DNA of 64,000 bases, from the NCBI GenBank assembly GCA_002163155.1, contig MAAO01000004.1:310001-374000 (forward strand), read 5' to 3'. This stretch comes from Halobacteriovorax marinus (GTDB taxonomy: Bacteria > Bdellovibrionota > Bacteriovoracia > Bacteriovoracales > Bacteriovoracaceae). Positions 1 to 8,778 of the stretch are shown one piece after another. The position numbers and the translations under genes are program-made. Under the pieces are notes generated by a model, which saw nothing but the letters and a program-made list of their open reading frames with translations, was not told the origin of the DNA and ran no database searches. The first letter of the stretch is position 1, and the number at the start of each line of letters is the position of its first letter.

Positions 1-2
1 CT

Positions 3-860
3 AGGTTTGGTTCAAGTGTGACTATTGTTGAGATGGCACCTAGGATCATGATTAAAGAAGATCCTGACGCCTCTAAAGTGGTTCATGAAAGACTAGAGAG
101 TGAAGGTGTATCCATTTTGATTAATCATAGGGCCAAGAGTTTCGAAGGAAAGAAGTTAACCTGTGAATTTGAAGGCAAGGATATAGAAATAGAGTTTGAT
201 GAAATCTTAATTGCAGTTGGTAGAAAAACTAACGTTACAGGCTTTGGTCTCGAAGAGCTCGGAGTAAAACTTCGAAAAAATGGCACCATTGAAACAAATG
301 AATACTTACAAACAAATTTTCCAAACATATTCGCCTGTGGTGATGTGACCGGCCCTTTTCAACTTACCCATGCTGCCGGTCACCAAGCTTGGTACTGTGC
401 TGTAAATGGTTTATTTGGTAAATTCAAGAAGTTTAAGGTTGATTACAGCGTCATGCCTTGGGCCACATACACTGATCCAGAAGTAGCGACTGTGGGTCAA
501 AATGAAACAGCTTGTAAAGAACAAGGAATAGCCTATGAAGTCACTAAGTATGAAATAGATGACTTAGATAGGGCGATTGCCGACAGCGAAGATCACGGCT
601 TTGTAAAAGTCCTAACAGTACCAGGTAGTGACAAAATCATAGGGGCCACTATTGTTGGCGTCCATGCCAGTGATCTCTTACTTGAGTTTACCGCAGCAAT
701 GAAAAATGGATTTGGTCTTAATAAAATTCTTGGAACAATTCACCCCTATCCCACAATGGGAGAGGCGAATAAATATCTTGCTGGTGTTTGGAAAAATGAA
801 AAGAAACCTAAGAAACTTCTAGAATTTGTTAAGAAGTTTCACAAGTGGCAGAGATCTTAA
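3..860 (+). CDS. FAD-dependent disulfide oxidoreductase (Lpd/MerA-like), 3' part
   Basis: This is the C-terminal part of a class I pyridine nucleotide-disulfide oxidoreductase; the open frame runs off the left edge. The first visible residues (RFGSSVTIVE) match the end of the NAD(P)-binding Rossmann segment. The FAD-contacting NIFACGDVTG stretch follows, and then the dimerisation domain with HPYPTMGEA, which carries the His-Pro...Glu of the active-site base. That spelling is closer to mercuric-reductase-like relatives than to true lipoamide dehydrogenase (usually HAHPT). There is no C-terminal cysteine pair, so mercury reduction is not supported. The redox cysteines lie outside the window. 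The gene converges with the next one and overlaps it by 4 bp. Substrate unknown. Confidence 0.9.
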   Translation, partial: RFGSSVTIVEMAPRIMIKEDPDASKVVHERLESEGVSILINHRAKSFEGKKLTCEFEGKDIEIEFDEILIAVGRKTNVTGFGLEELGVKLRKNGTIETNEYLQTNFPNIFACGDVTGPFQLTHAAGHQAWYCAVNGLFGKFKKFKVDYSVMPWATYTDPEVATVGQNETACKEQGIAYEVTKYEIDDLDRAIADSEDHGFVKVLTVPGSDKIIGATIVGVHASDLLLEFTAAMKNGFGLNKILGTIHPYPTMGEANKYLAGVWKNEKKPKKLLEFVKKFHKWQRS

Positions 861-1336
861 TCCTCTTCTTTGCAATCATCATAGAGAACTATGAATTCAG
901 GAGCTTCTATCACTGCTCCACACCCATATTTTGATTGGTTTGGTTTGTCTTTGTATAAGAAGAACTGAAAAGCCATTCTAACTTTCTCACTCTTATTTGC
1001 CTTATTCTTCGCCTGGAATTCGAAGATGGCCTTATAGGTAAAAGTCTCTGCATCGATGATAACGAGTCTTCCGAGTTTAAACGGATCCTTTCTACCCATA
1101 AAGTACTTAGGAACTGACGCTTCTTCATTCGAGGGATCTGAAACGACTTTTATATGGGGATGCATATCTTGCTTCATACATTTGTGATCGCTCATACCAT
1201 CAACTCTTGCTCCAGAGAGTTCAAGTTTAAAAATTTCAATGGCAACTTCTTTAGGACTAAAAGAGCTCGGACAATTTATCGCCCATGTATTTTGAATAAA
1301 TATGAATGAAATTATGAATAGTATTTTTCTTATCAC
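857..1336 (-). CDS. secreted hypothetical protein, translationally coupled
   Basis: This is a small exported protein of unknown function. I start it at a GTG (position 1336), which gives MIRKILFIISFIFIQNTWA, a clean signal peptide with cleavage after TWA. A longer reading from 1363 would add a charged, non-signal-like extension. The GTG overlaps the stop of the upstream lipoprotein gene by 4 bp (GTGA), and GAAGG lies about 10 nt before it, so translation is probably coupled. The mature protein has about 140 residues and four or five cysteines, and no family I recognise. The coupling suggests a role alongside the NlpC/P60-like lipoprotein. Confidence 0.7.
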   Translation of the reverse strand: MIRKILFIISFIFIQNTWAINCPSSFSPKEVAIEIFKLELSGARVDGMSDHKCMKQDMHPHIKVVSDPSNEEASVPKYFMGRKDPFKLGRLVIIDAETFTYKAIFEFQAKNKANKSEKVRMAFQFFLYKDKPNQSKYGCGAVIEAPEFIVLYDDCKEED

Positions 1337-2598
1337 GTTGTTTGGCCTTCTTGCTCTAGACATTGTTTAACACAACTTTCTCCCTCTAATTTTACCCGCT
1401 TTTTCGATCGACAGCTAGGCTTATCGGATTGGTGACGAATTAAAGAAAATCTTGAGTTTGTTGTAAGAGATGCAGTGGAAACTTTTCCCGTCTTACCTTT
1501 TACTTTACTCAAACAGGTCTTTAGAGCAATTTGTCTTAAACTGTTAAACATAGTCCCAGGTCCGTTAGCGTAAGTACTTATATGAACTCTAGAAGGGCCG
1601 TAACTATTTTTTAAAGCTCCACTATGAATAAAAGTAAAATCAAAATCCGCGACATTTATTGAATTACAAGTTCCTGCTGTTGCATGTTTATTGATACCTA
1701 ATGGATCAGCACCAACACCATCAATCATAACAATATGACTTCCGGCCACATTTAACATATCCCCTGCTTTTATCGTTTCATCACCTTCGAAGCTAGCTTT
1801 CTTTAAACAACTATTTTTTTGCTTAGTTAAAGCGTGAAATGATCTAGTGGTATTACTAGTGAAAGGACCTGCAGCTGTTGTAACTTTTAATCCTTGAGAA
1901 CCAAGAGCAGTTGAGATAAAAGCAGAACAGTCAATTCCTGAAGCTGGGCTTGAAGTTTTTGCAACCCCTGATCCACCTTTAAACAGTTTTACTCCACCAC
2001 TTTTAGAAACTCCTGTTCTTGATCCATAACCATAAACAGGTGGCTTATCCAACATACTCTTGCAACCTTTCGCGGGGTAATTTGGATCCTTAGCAAGTTT
2101 ACTCAAAACAATATGAGAATTTATATAAGATTTTGAACTATAAATTCTTCTAAGTTTTCCGCCGGACACGCCTTTTTGCTTTCCATAAGATCTTGCACTA
2201 TCAACTCCCTTTAAATTCGGAGTCGAAGGTCCAATAACATTATCAATCGCCGCGCAAGATTGGAACATCGTAGCGAGTAACATTCTCGCTCCTTTAGCCG
2301 CAGGATTCATAGATTTGTTTGGATTTGTATTATCATAATACTGAGGACATCCATCACTTGATGTCACATAGGAGTTTATTCTATTTTTAATATCTTCTGA
2401 AGAAGGAAAGGTTGAATAATCTTTTGAAAGACCACTCATTTCATTAATCCAGTCTTCTTCTTTCAATTCTTCGCCTGGTCCCTCAATCTTATCATTCTGC
2501 CCTAATTTCTGGAGATGAACTTTTTGTGTAACTTCAGGAGGTTTACACGAAAATGTAAATCCTAAAGTAAAAATGAAAATTAGAATGTTTCTGTTCAT
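1333..2598 (-). CDS. NlpC/P60-like cysteine peptidase lipoprotein
   Basis: This is a predicted lipoprotein of 421 residues with a C-terminal papain-like NlpC/P60 fold. The N-terminus is hydrophobic and ends in FTFSC at residue 18, an imperfect lipobox. The peptidase signature is GIDCSAFISTAL, with the likely nucleophile Cys224, followed by GSHIVMI with His288, as in enzymes that cut peptidoglycan stem peptides. The region between residues 20 and 200 is unassigned. Several extra cysteines (84, 115, 179, 264) may form disulfides. It is the first gene of a two-gene unit with the secreted protein downstream. Peptidoglycan or peptide hydrolysis in the periplasm is inferred from the fold; the substrate is not known. 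Confidence 0.7.
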   Translation of the reverse strand: MNRNILIFIFTLGFTFSCKPPEVTQKVHLQKLGQNDKIEGPGEELKEEDWINEMSGLSKDYSTFPSSEDIKNRINSYVTSSDGCPQYYDNTNPNKSMNPAAKGARMLLATMFQSCAAIDNVIGPSTPNLKGVDSARSYGKQKGVSGGKLRRIYSSKSYINSHIVLSKLAKDPNYPAKGCKSMLDKPPVYGYGSRTGVSKSGGVKLFKGGSGVAKTSSPASGIDCSAFISTALGSQGLKVTTAAGPFTSNTTRSFHALTKQKNSCLKKASFEGDETIKAGDMLNVAGSHIVMIDGVGADPLGINKHATAGTCNSINVADFDFTFIHSGALKNSYGPSRVHISTYANGPGTMFNSLRQIALKTCLSKVKGKTGKVSTASLTTNSRFSLIRHQSDKPSCRSKKRVKLEGESCVKQCLEQEGQTT

Positions 2599-2757
2599 AC
2601 GATCTCTTCTCTATAGTGCTTAAAGTTCTCTCATTTACTATTCTACTTAAATAAGTGAGTTTTACGGTAGGAAGAAAAAATAACCGCAGATAACTTACTG
2701 ATATAACGATACTTTATCGCTAGAGAATCATTTAATTAGTGCCCACTATTTGAGTTT

Positions 2758-3741
2758 TTAGAGATTTGGAATAAAACTAGAGATCTTATTTTGGGTAATA
2801 TGTTTTTTTATGTACTTATCTAGTCCTGGAGTAAGTGTGAGAAAACGAATTCCTAGACCCGCATTTTCTTCATTAGGACTTCTCTTCCATACGACTTCCG
2901 CCACAATTTTTACAACTTCTGAGTGTTCATCTACTTTAACATTGAAGTCATAGAATTTTCCAACGTTTGCTTTTACTAAAGTGGGAATTTCATCAAAGGA
3001 AATAAAAGCTCCCCCGGTTCCAACCGACACTGTAGCTAAATCTATAATGTCTTTATTAAAACAATCACTGACCTCTTTATCCATTAACATTAAACGATTT
3101 CTTTGCACCAAATCGTCAACATAGTAATTTGAAATGAGCTGATAAATTTCATCTGCTTTAAAAGGTTTCTGAACAAATGCCACGGCACCAAAATTTAATA
3201 ACTCATCTAAATCGTAATCATGATGACCTGAGATCAAGATTACAAATGGCCAAAAGGGATGCACGGTTCGAACCTTTTCTAAAAGTTCAACACCATCCAT
3301 TCCAGGCATTCTAATATCTGAAATAATACAATCAAACCTTTCTACTTCAAGAAGGTCGAAGACTTTTTCTGGATTAGTTAAAGTTGTGGCCTTAATTCCA
3401 TACTTCTCAATGCTTGAAGCAAGAACTTCACACATAACAGAATTGTCATCAACTACCAGAACCTTAGGAGTTCTATTTAAAAATTTAAAGGATTTTAATT
3501 CTTCTAAGAGTGCTTTATAAATTAATACTGCTACTTCACATTTATTGTCACAGTTTGTTTTTTTAAAAATATGTTCAAAATGATTTCTAACGGTAGAAGT
3601 ACTTATTCCTAGAGATTCAGAAATTTGCCTGGTACTAGTCATTTGCATTAGCAACTGTCCAACAATCTGACTCTCTCTTGGCGTTAAATTATAACGACAA
3701 GCAAAGTCCTCTAGAATTTGTTTCTGCTCTTGATTTTCCAC
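2758..3741 (-). CDS. HTH-receiver-PilZ regulator
   Basis: This is a three-domain regulator in unusual order. Residues 15-75 are a LuxR/GerE-type helix-turn-helix (TPRESQIVGQLL, then ISTSTVRNHFEHIFKK). Residues 93-208 are a phosphoacceptor receiver with D98/D99, phosphorylatable D142 in SDIRMPGMDG and K192 in QKPF. Residues 225-315 look like a PilZ c-di-GMP-binding domain (TVSVGTGGAFISF and GLGIRFL). The usual N-terminal RxxxR of PilZ is not clear, so c-di-GMP binding is uncertain. NarL-family proteins normally place the receiver first. The start codon is GTG with AGGA about 10 nt upstream. No kinase is adjacent, so this is an orphan regulator that may integrate phosphorylation and c-di-GMP at a promoter. 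Confidence 0.8.
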   Translation of the reverse strand: MENQEQKQILEDFACRYNLTPRESQIVGQLLMQMTSTRQISESLGISTSTVRNHFEHIFKKTNCDNKCEVAVLIYKALLEELKSFKFLNRTPKVLVVDDNSVMCEVLASSIEKYGIKATTLTNPEKVFDLLEVERFDCIISDIRMPGMDGVELLEKVRTVHPFWPFVILISGHHDYDLDELLNFGAVAFVQKPFKADEIYQLISNYYVDDLVQRNRLMLMDKEVSDCFNKDIIDLATVSVGTGGAFISFDEIPTLVKANVGKFYDFNVKVDEHSEVVKIVAEVVWKRSPNEENAGLGIRFLTLTPGLDKYIKKHITQNKISSFIPNL

Positions 3742-3813
3742 ACTTTATTTTCCTACAAAAGATGTTTTCAACCAAGGCAATTTTTCTTAACTATACAAAA
3801 TTAAGAAAATGAA

Positions 3814-5655
3814 CTACTGCTCTAACTCGCTGATTTTACCCTCATAGTCATCCATAATCACTTGATACTCGTCAGTGATATCAGATAACTCTGTATACTC
3901 TAAATCTAGTACCTTTTGTAAAGTTCCAAGATTTCTAGAGAGCTCACTAATTCTCTTTCCGTCGCCACTAGCACTAATTTCCAGAAGTTCGGAATTGATA
4001 TCATCAACTTTTTCTTCTTTTGCGAATATATCAACTTCAAGTTGATCCATTTTCTTTTTAAGATGTTTTGTCTCTTTACTTCGATTAGAGATAAGTTCTG
4101 ACTTTAACTTCTTCACTTGAGCGTATGACAAAGTCTCTCTTGGTTTCTCCATACCCTTTTCTACGACTTCTTCTTCCCAGCCTATTTTCTCTAGAAACTC
4201 ATCGTAATTCCCTTCAAAAACCTCAGCACCACCTGACCTAAAGAGAACCAACCTATTGGCGAGTCTTCTTAAAATCATTTCATTGTGGGTCACGAGAACA
4301 ATGGCACCAGGAAAATTTTCTAACTTTTCACAAAGAGTTTCTACTGCTTCGATATCAAGATGATTGGTAGGCTCATCAAGAAAGAGAATATTAGATTTAT
4401 GAGCAAGAATTTTTCCTAGCATCACTCTGGACTTCTCTCCACCCGAGAGAACACTTATTTTCTTATCGGCCAGATCCCCTTCAAACATCATGCTTCCACA
4501 AATGGAGCGAACATCAGAAAAAGACAGGTCAGTATTTGAAGATCTTATCTCCTCTGCAATCGTAATTTTCTCACTTAAGCGATTTATATTTGTTTGACCA
4601 AAATGACCAATTTGAGTTGAAGGATGGTACTTAATCTCGCCCGTATTTTCTTTTAACTCTTTAGTCATAACATTTAAAAGAGTTGATTTTCCTTTTCCAT
4701 TTTTCCCAATAATTCCAATGCAATCATTTTTCTTAATCGAGAAATTTAAATCTTTAAACAGTATGTCTTCATTTTCTCCGTAGGAGAATGAGAGATCATT
4801 AATATTGGCTATCACTTTTCCAGGGCAATCTACATAACGAAATGAAAATCCCATATTTCCTTCTTTTTGAAGTTCTCCTAGGGTTTCCATTTTACCAAGT
4901 TGCTTTAATCTAGACTGTGCTTGTGTGGCCTTAGAAGCCTTTGCTCTAAATCTATCCACAAAGGCCATCAAATCTTTCTTCTTCTTATCTTGATTCGCTC
5001 TCGTTTGTTCATAGAGCATTTCTTCTTCAAGAAGTTGTTCATAAAACTTAATCGTCGTACCTTTTATTTTCTTTAGTCGCCCACGACTAATCCCCATTGT
5101 GTGAGTAATCACATCATCCATAAAATCTCTATCGTGAGTAATGATGACCACTTCACCTTGAAAACTCTTTAAGAAACCTTTCAGCCATCTAAGGGAAACA
5201 ATATCGAGATAATTTGTTGGCTCATCCAATAAAAGTAGATGAGGATTCTCCAATAAGCACTTCGCGAGATTAATTCTGATCTGATACCCTCCAGAAAAAC
5301 TATTGGGGTCACTACTCATATCTTCTTCACTAAAACCAAGACCAGAGAGGATTTTCTCCGCTTTATAATGATCAAACTTCTCATCATCACTTAAAGACTC
5401 AACACATTCCTCTAAGACAGAGGCCTTATTAAAGTCTAAATGCTGCCTTAAGTATCCAATTTTATAGGATTTAGGAATATTCATTGAGCCAGCGTCTAGG
5501 GCCAGCTCACCGGTGATAATTTTAAAGAGGGTTGATTTGCCACTTCCATTTCTACCAACTAGGCCTACTCGTTCTTTCGAACCAATAGTAAATGAAATGT
5601 CTTCATAGAGGGTCTGTCCCCCAAATGACTTGGAAATATTACTCATTTGTATCAT
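3814..5655 (-). CDS. ABC-F family ATPase (Uup/YheS-like)
   Basis: This is a cytoplasmic tandem ABC ATPase without membrane segments. ABC-F proteins act on ribosomes rather than transporting solutes. The first nucleotide-binding domain has GRNGSGKST at about residues 34-42, the signature FSGGYQIR and Walker B LLLLDEPTNYLD. The linker FRAKASKATQAQSR is the typical ABC-F P-site tRNA-interaction motif. The second domain has GKNGKGKST, LSGGEKSR and LFLDEPTNHLD. Residues 510-613 form a charged coiled coil as in Uup. The length of 613 fits the family. Which subfamily it belongs to (Uup, YheS, EttA) cannot be settled here. It is divergent from typA, another ribosome-associated factor, across about 97 bp. 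Confidence 0.92.
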   Translation of the reverse strand: MIQMSNISKSFGGQTLYEDISFTIGSKERVGLVGRNGSGKSTLFKIITGELALDAGSMNIPKSYKIGYLRQHLDFNKASVLEECVESLSDDEKFDHYKAEKILSGLGFSEEDMSSDPNSFSGGYQIRINLAKCLLENPHLLLLDEPTNYLDIVSLRWLKGFLKSFQGEVVIITHDRDFMDDVITHTMGISRGRLKKIKGTTIKFYEQLLEEEMLYEQTRANQDKKKKDLMAFVDRFRAKASKATQAQSRLKQLGKMETLGELQKEGNMGFSFRYVDCPGKVIANINDLSFSYGENEDILFKDLNFSIKKNDCIGIIGKNGKGKSTLLNVMTKELKENTGEIKYHPSTQIGHFGQTNINRLSEKITIAEEIRSSNTDLSFSDVRSICGSMMFEGDLADKKISVLSGGEKSRVMLGKILAHKSNILFLDEPTNHLDIEAVETLCEKLENFPGAIVLVTHNEMILRRLANRLVLFRSGGAEVFEGNYDEFLEKIGWEEEVVEKGMEKPRETLSYAQVKKLKSELISNRSKETKHLKKKMDQLEVDIFAKEEKVDDINSELLEISASGDGKRISELSRNLGTLQKVLDLEYTELSDITDEYQVIMDDYEGKISELEQ

Positions 5656-5752
5656 AGCGCATTCTTTTCAGTTACAAACTCATCTATATACATTAGTATA
5701 TGGAGAATTATTACATTTTTAACAACAAGCATCATAACCTATAGGGAATTGT

Positions 5753-7582
5753 ATGTCCAATCTGAAGAACATTGCTGTCGTCGCTCACGTTGACCACGGA
5801 AAAACTACACTAGTAGATGAACTATTAAAACAATCTGGAACTTTTAGTGAAAGAGAACAAGTTGCTGAAAGAGTCATGGACTCCGGTGAAATTGAAAAAG
5901 AAAGAGGGATTACAATTACTGCAAAGAATTGTGCCTTTAACTATAAAGGTTACAGAGTAAATCTTCTAGATACTCCAGGCCATGCTGACTTTGGTGGAGA
6001 AGTAGAAAGATCTCTCATGATGGTTGATGGTGTTCTCTTATTAGTAGACGCTGCCGAAGGTCCACTTCCTCAAACAAGATTCGTTCTTCAAAAAGCGCTA
6101 GCAAGAGGAATTAAGATTGGTGTTATCATTAACAAGATCGATAGACCTGATGAAAGAATTGAAGAAGTAAAAGGTGAAATTGAAGATCTATTTTTAGAAA
6201 TGGCCGATCAAATGAATCTTGAAGATTATGATTTAGATATTCCAATTATCTATTCTTCTGCCAAAGAAGGTTGGGCCACAAATGATCCTGCTGTAAAGAG
6301 ATCAGACATGAATCCAATTTTAGATTTTATTGTTTCTGACTTCTACCCTGAGCCTCAAGTTGAAGAAGGTGATGACTTAAGACTTCTAGTGACAAATCTT
6401 TCATACTCTGAATACAAAGGACCACTATTTGTTGGTCGTATTGGGAAAGGGACTATCAGAAAGAACCAAAACTTTACTCGTTGTGATAGAGACCAGAAGA
6501 ATAAGAGTTTCAAAGTCTCTTCCATACAAATTTACGATAAAATTGGTTTTAAAGAAGTTGACTCAGCAAGCGCTGGAGAAATTGTTATCATTGCTGGTTC
6601 TACTGAATCAGAAATTGGTGACACAATTTGTTCAACGACTGCCATTAATCCTCTTCCAAGAATTGAAGTTGAACCACCTACAGTATCTGTAAACGTTTCA
6701 GTAAACACTTCTCCAAACTCTGGACAAGAAGGTGATTACTTAACTTCAAGAAAACTTGAAGAGTTATTACAAGAATCCTGTCGTTTAAACGTAGCACTTA
6801 AGTATGAGCACACTGAAGATCCAAAAGTTTTAAAACTTAAAGGTCGTGGAGAGCTTCAACTTGCCATCGTTTTTGAACAAATACGTCGTAAGGGATTTGA
6901 ACTTATGATCTCAAGACCAGAAGTTCTTTTCAAAACTGATGAAAATGGTGAAAAAACTGAACCTTATGAGAATGTTGTTGTTGATATTCCAAGTGACTGT
7001 ACTGGACCTATTACTGAAAAACTTTCAATCAGAAAAGGAATCATGGGGAACATGATGCCAATTGGTGAATCTAGAACAAGAGTTGAATTTAGAATTCCTT
7101 CTCGTGGTCTTATTGGATACAGATCTACTTTCCTAACTGATACACGTGGAGAGGGACTCATCAGTTCTGAATTCCTAGGATACGATAAGTTTGCAGGAAT
7201 TATGCTCTCAAGACAAAACGGAGCCATCATCTCTGATAGAGCTGGTAAAATCACTCCTTACGCTCTTTTCAACCTTCTTAACAACGGTAAAATGTATGTT
7301 GTACCAGGTGATAAGTGTTACGAAGGAATGGTTATTGGTGAGCACAATAAAGTAAATGATACTAACGTTAACTGTGTAAGAGAAAAACATCTTGCTGCCA
7401 TGAGAACGGCCGGTAAGGACGTAAACATCGTTCTTCCTCCAGTTCAACAGAAAACTCTTGAATGGGCCATGGATTGGATTGATGATGATGAGTGGGTAGA
7501 AGTAACTCCACTTAACATTAGAGTTAGAAAGAAAGTTTTACCAGCGAACAAAAGATCTGTTCTACGTGGTGATAAAAAGTAA
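5753..7582 (+). CDS. typA: ribosome-associated GTPase TypA/BipA
   Basis: This is a translational GTPase that binds 70S ribosomes and supports 50S assembly and stress or low-temperature growth. G1 is AHVDHGKTTL near the N-terminus, G3 is DTPGHADFGGEVER and G4 is NKID. These are followed by EF-G-like domains and the TypA-specific C-terminal domain (SRNGAIISDRAGK-like region, then the ALFNLLNNG stretch). The length of 609 is standard. AGGGA lies 7 nt before the ATG. A strong intrinsic terminator follows, so it is probably transcribed alone. Confidence 0.97.
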   Translation: MSNLKNIAVVAHVDHGKTTLVDELLKQSGTFSEREQVAERVMDSGEIEKERGITITAKNCAFNYKGYRVNLLDTPGHADFGGEVERSLMMVDGVLLLVDAAEGPLPQTRFVLQKALARGIKIGVIINKIDRPDERIEEVKGEIEDLFLEMADQMNLEDYDLDIPIIYSSAKEGWATNDPAVKRSDMNPILDFIVSDFYPEPQVEEGDDLRLLVTNLSYSEYKGPLFVGRIGKGTIRKNQNFTRCDRDQKNKSFKVSSIQIYDKIGFKEVDSASAGEIVIIAGSTESEIGDTICSTTAINPLPRIEVEPPTVSVNVSVNTSPNSGQEGDYLTSRKLEELLQESCRLNVALKYEHTEDPKVLKLKGRGELQLAIVFEQIRRKGFELMISRPEVLFKTDENGEKTEPYENVVVDIPSDCTGPITEKLSIRKGIMGNMMPIGESRTRVEFRIPSRGLIGYRSTFLTDTRGEGLISSEFLGYDKFAGIMLSRQNGAIISDRAGKITPYALFNLLNNGKMYVVPGDKCYEGMVIGEHNKVNDTNVNCVREKHLAAMRTAGKDVNIVLPPVQQKTLEWAMDWIDDDEWVEVTPLNIRVRKKVLPANKRSVLRGDKK

Positions 7583-7622
7583 CTTTAGAATAAAATTTAT
7601 AAAACGGTCTCAAACCCGGAAG

Positions 7623-7653
7623 AAAGCCACTTATGTGGCTTTTTTTATTTTTA
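7623..7653 (+). terminator. intrinsic terminator of typA
   Basis: A perfect 8-bp stem AAAGCCAC / GTGGCTTT with a TTAT loop is followed directly by a T-rich tract. It lies 40 bp after the typA stop. Confidence 0.92.
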
Positions 7654-7699
7654 AGTGAAATAATAAACTCAAGATTAAAATTTAAATCTAGGAGATGTA

Positions 7700-8251
7700 A
7701 TGAAAGGAATCATTATCACACTGTCACTTATTTTAAACTTAGCTGTAATGGCCGGAGCTCAAGACGGAGTCACACTTCCAAACAATATTGAACTTCATGG
7801 AAAGAATCTTATCCTCAACGGGATGGGAACAAGAAGGGCCACATGGATTAAAGTTAAAGTTTACGTTGGTGGACTTTATATGGAAAAAAAATCTAAGGAC
7901 TTCAAAACTTTTTTAAGTGAGAAATCTCCCAAACAAATCATTATGAAGTTTGTTCGTAATGTTGACGGAAACGACTTGATAGACGGCTGGAAGGAAGCTT
8001 TTGGAAATGCTGTAGCAAAAGATAAGCACCCTGCTCTTCAACCAAGAATGGATAAGTTCTATACTTATTTTTCAGATATTAAAAAGGGACAATCAATTGT
8101 CTTTAACTTTTTGAAAGATGGTGTTGATACAACTATCAATGGTACGAAGAAAGAAAAGATCAAAGGCTTTGATTTTACCAATGCTCTTCTCTCTGTATGG
8201 TTCATAAACGCTAAGGATGAAGGACTCAAAGAAGGCCTTCTCGGTTTATAA
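7700..8251 (+). CDS. secreted chalcone-isomerase-like protein
   Basis: This is an exported protein of the bacterial chalcone-isomerase-like group (Chalcone_3 type). The signal peptide is MKGIIITLSLILNLAVMAGA, cleaved before QDG. The family core is recognisable as LNGMGTRRATWIKVKVYVGGLYM, cited here in parts: LNGMGTRRA, then KVYVGGLY. A KKGQSIVFNF-type strand and a C-terminal FTNALLSVWFI helix follow. Bacterial members are not known to act on chalcones and probably bind a fatty acid or other small ligand in the periplasm. GGAG precedes the ATG by 6 nt. It converges with the pyrophosphohydrolase gene, overlapping it by 6 bp. Confidence 0.8.
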   Translation: MKGIIITLSLILNLAVMAGAQDGVTLPNNIELHGKNLILNGMGTRRATWIKVKVYVGGLYMEKKSKDFKTFLSEKSPKQIIMKFVRNVDGNDLIDGWKEAFGNAVAKDKHPALQPRMDKFYTYFSDIKKGQSIVFNFLKDGVDTTINGTKKEKIKGFDFTNALLSVWFINAKDEGLKEGLLGL

Positions 8252-8602
8252 TTTATCGTATTTCTTCATAGAACCTCGCGCTTTCTCTGCGGGGTATTTT
8301 TCACCATTTCTTTTGAACTTCATTTCTAATATTTCTTCTATATCCACGTCTAGAACGTCACTAAGGCGAAGCATATAAAGCAAAACATCCGCCATTTCCT
8401 CTTTAACACCTTCCATTTGCTCTTCGGACATATTTAAACTCTGCTCACTTGTAAGCCATTGAAAATGCTCTACCAGCTCAGAACACTCCACACTCATGGC
8501 CATGACCAAGTTCTTGGGATTATGAAATTGACCCCAATCTCTAATCTTGGCAAATTCACTCAGCCTTTTTTTCCACTTTGAGATATTAATTACTTGTGTC
8601 AT
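8246..8602 (-). CDS. MazG-like nucleotide pyrophosphohydrolase (dCTPase-like)
   Basis: This is a small all-alpha NTP pyrophosphatase of the MazG/RS21-C6 (DCTPP1) group that hydrolyses non-canonical or excess dNTPs to NMP and PPi. The metal-binding pattern is visible as ECSELVEHFQW (first ExxE helix) and EEMADVLLYMLRL (ExxD helix), with KFKRNGEKYP near the C-terminus. The length of 118 fits single-domain dCTPase-like members rather than full MazG. AAGGA precedes the ATG. The role is house-cleaning of the nucleotide pool; exact substrate preference is inferred from family resemblance. Confidence 0.85.
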   Translation of the reverse strand: MTQVINISKWKKRLSEFAKIRDWGQFHNPKNLVMAMSVECSELVEHFQWLTSEQSLNMSEEQMEGVKEEMADVLLYMLRLSDVLDVDIEEILEMKFKRNGEKYPAEKARGSMKKYDKL

Positions 8603-8659
8603 TAACTTTTCCTTAACCTTAAGATTACATTTTTTTTTCTTAAACTCAAACTAAATTCA

Positions 8660-8688
8660 TTGACACAGATACCATTCCGGCATAAAAA
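8660..8688 (+). promoter_or_regulatory. sigma-70-type promoter of the OmpR-type regulator
   Basis: TTGACA at 8660-8665 is separated by 17 bp from TAAAAA at 8683-8688. The gene starts at 8779, leaving an 80-nt leader that ends in TTGGAG before the ATG. Confidence 0.5.
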
Positions 8689-8778
8689 TGTATACAAATA
8701 AGGCGACTTAGCTAACAAACCTTAAGAACCTGCTCAACTATTATGAAGCATACAACAAGGTACTCTTTGGAGTAAATT

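Noticed and set aside
1-860. Mercuric reductase identity for the first gene
   Set aside because: No C-terminal vicinal cysteines and no mer genes nearby; the active-site region is outside the window.
6429-7447. Open frames on both strands inside typA
   Set aside because: They lack ribosome sites and have no family features; typA is intact across the interval.
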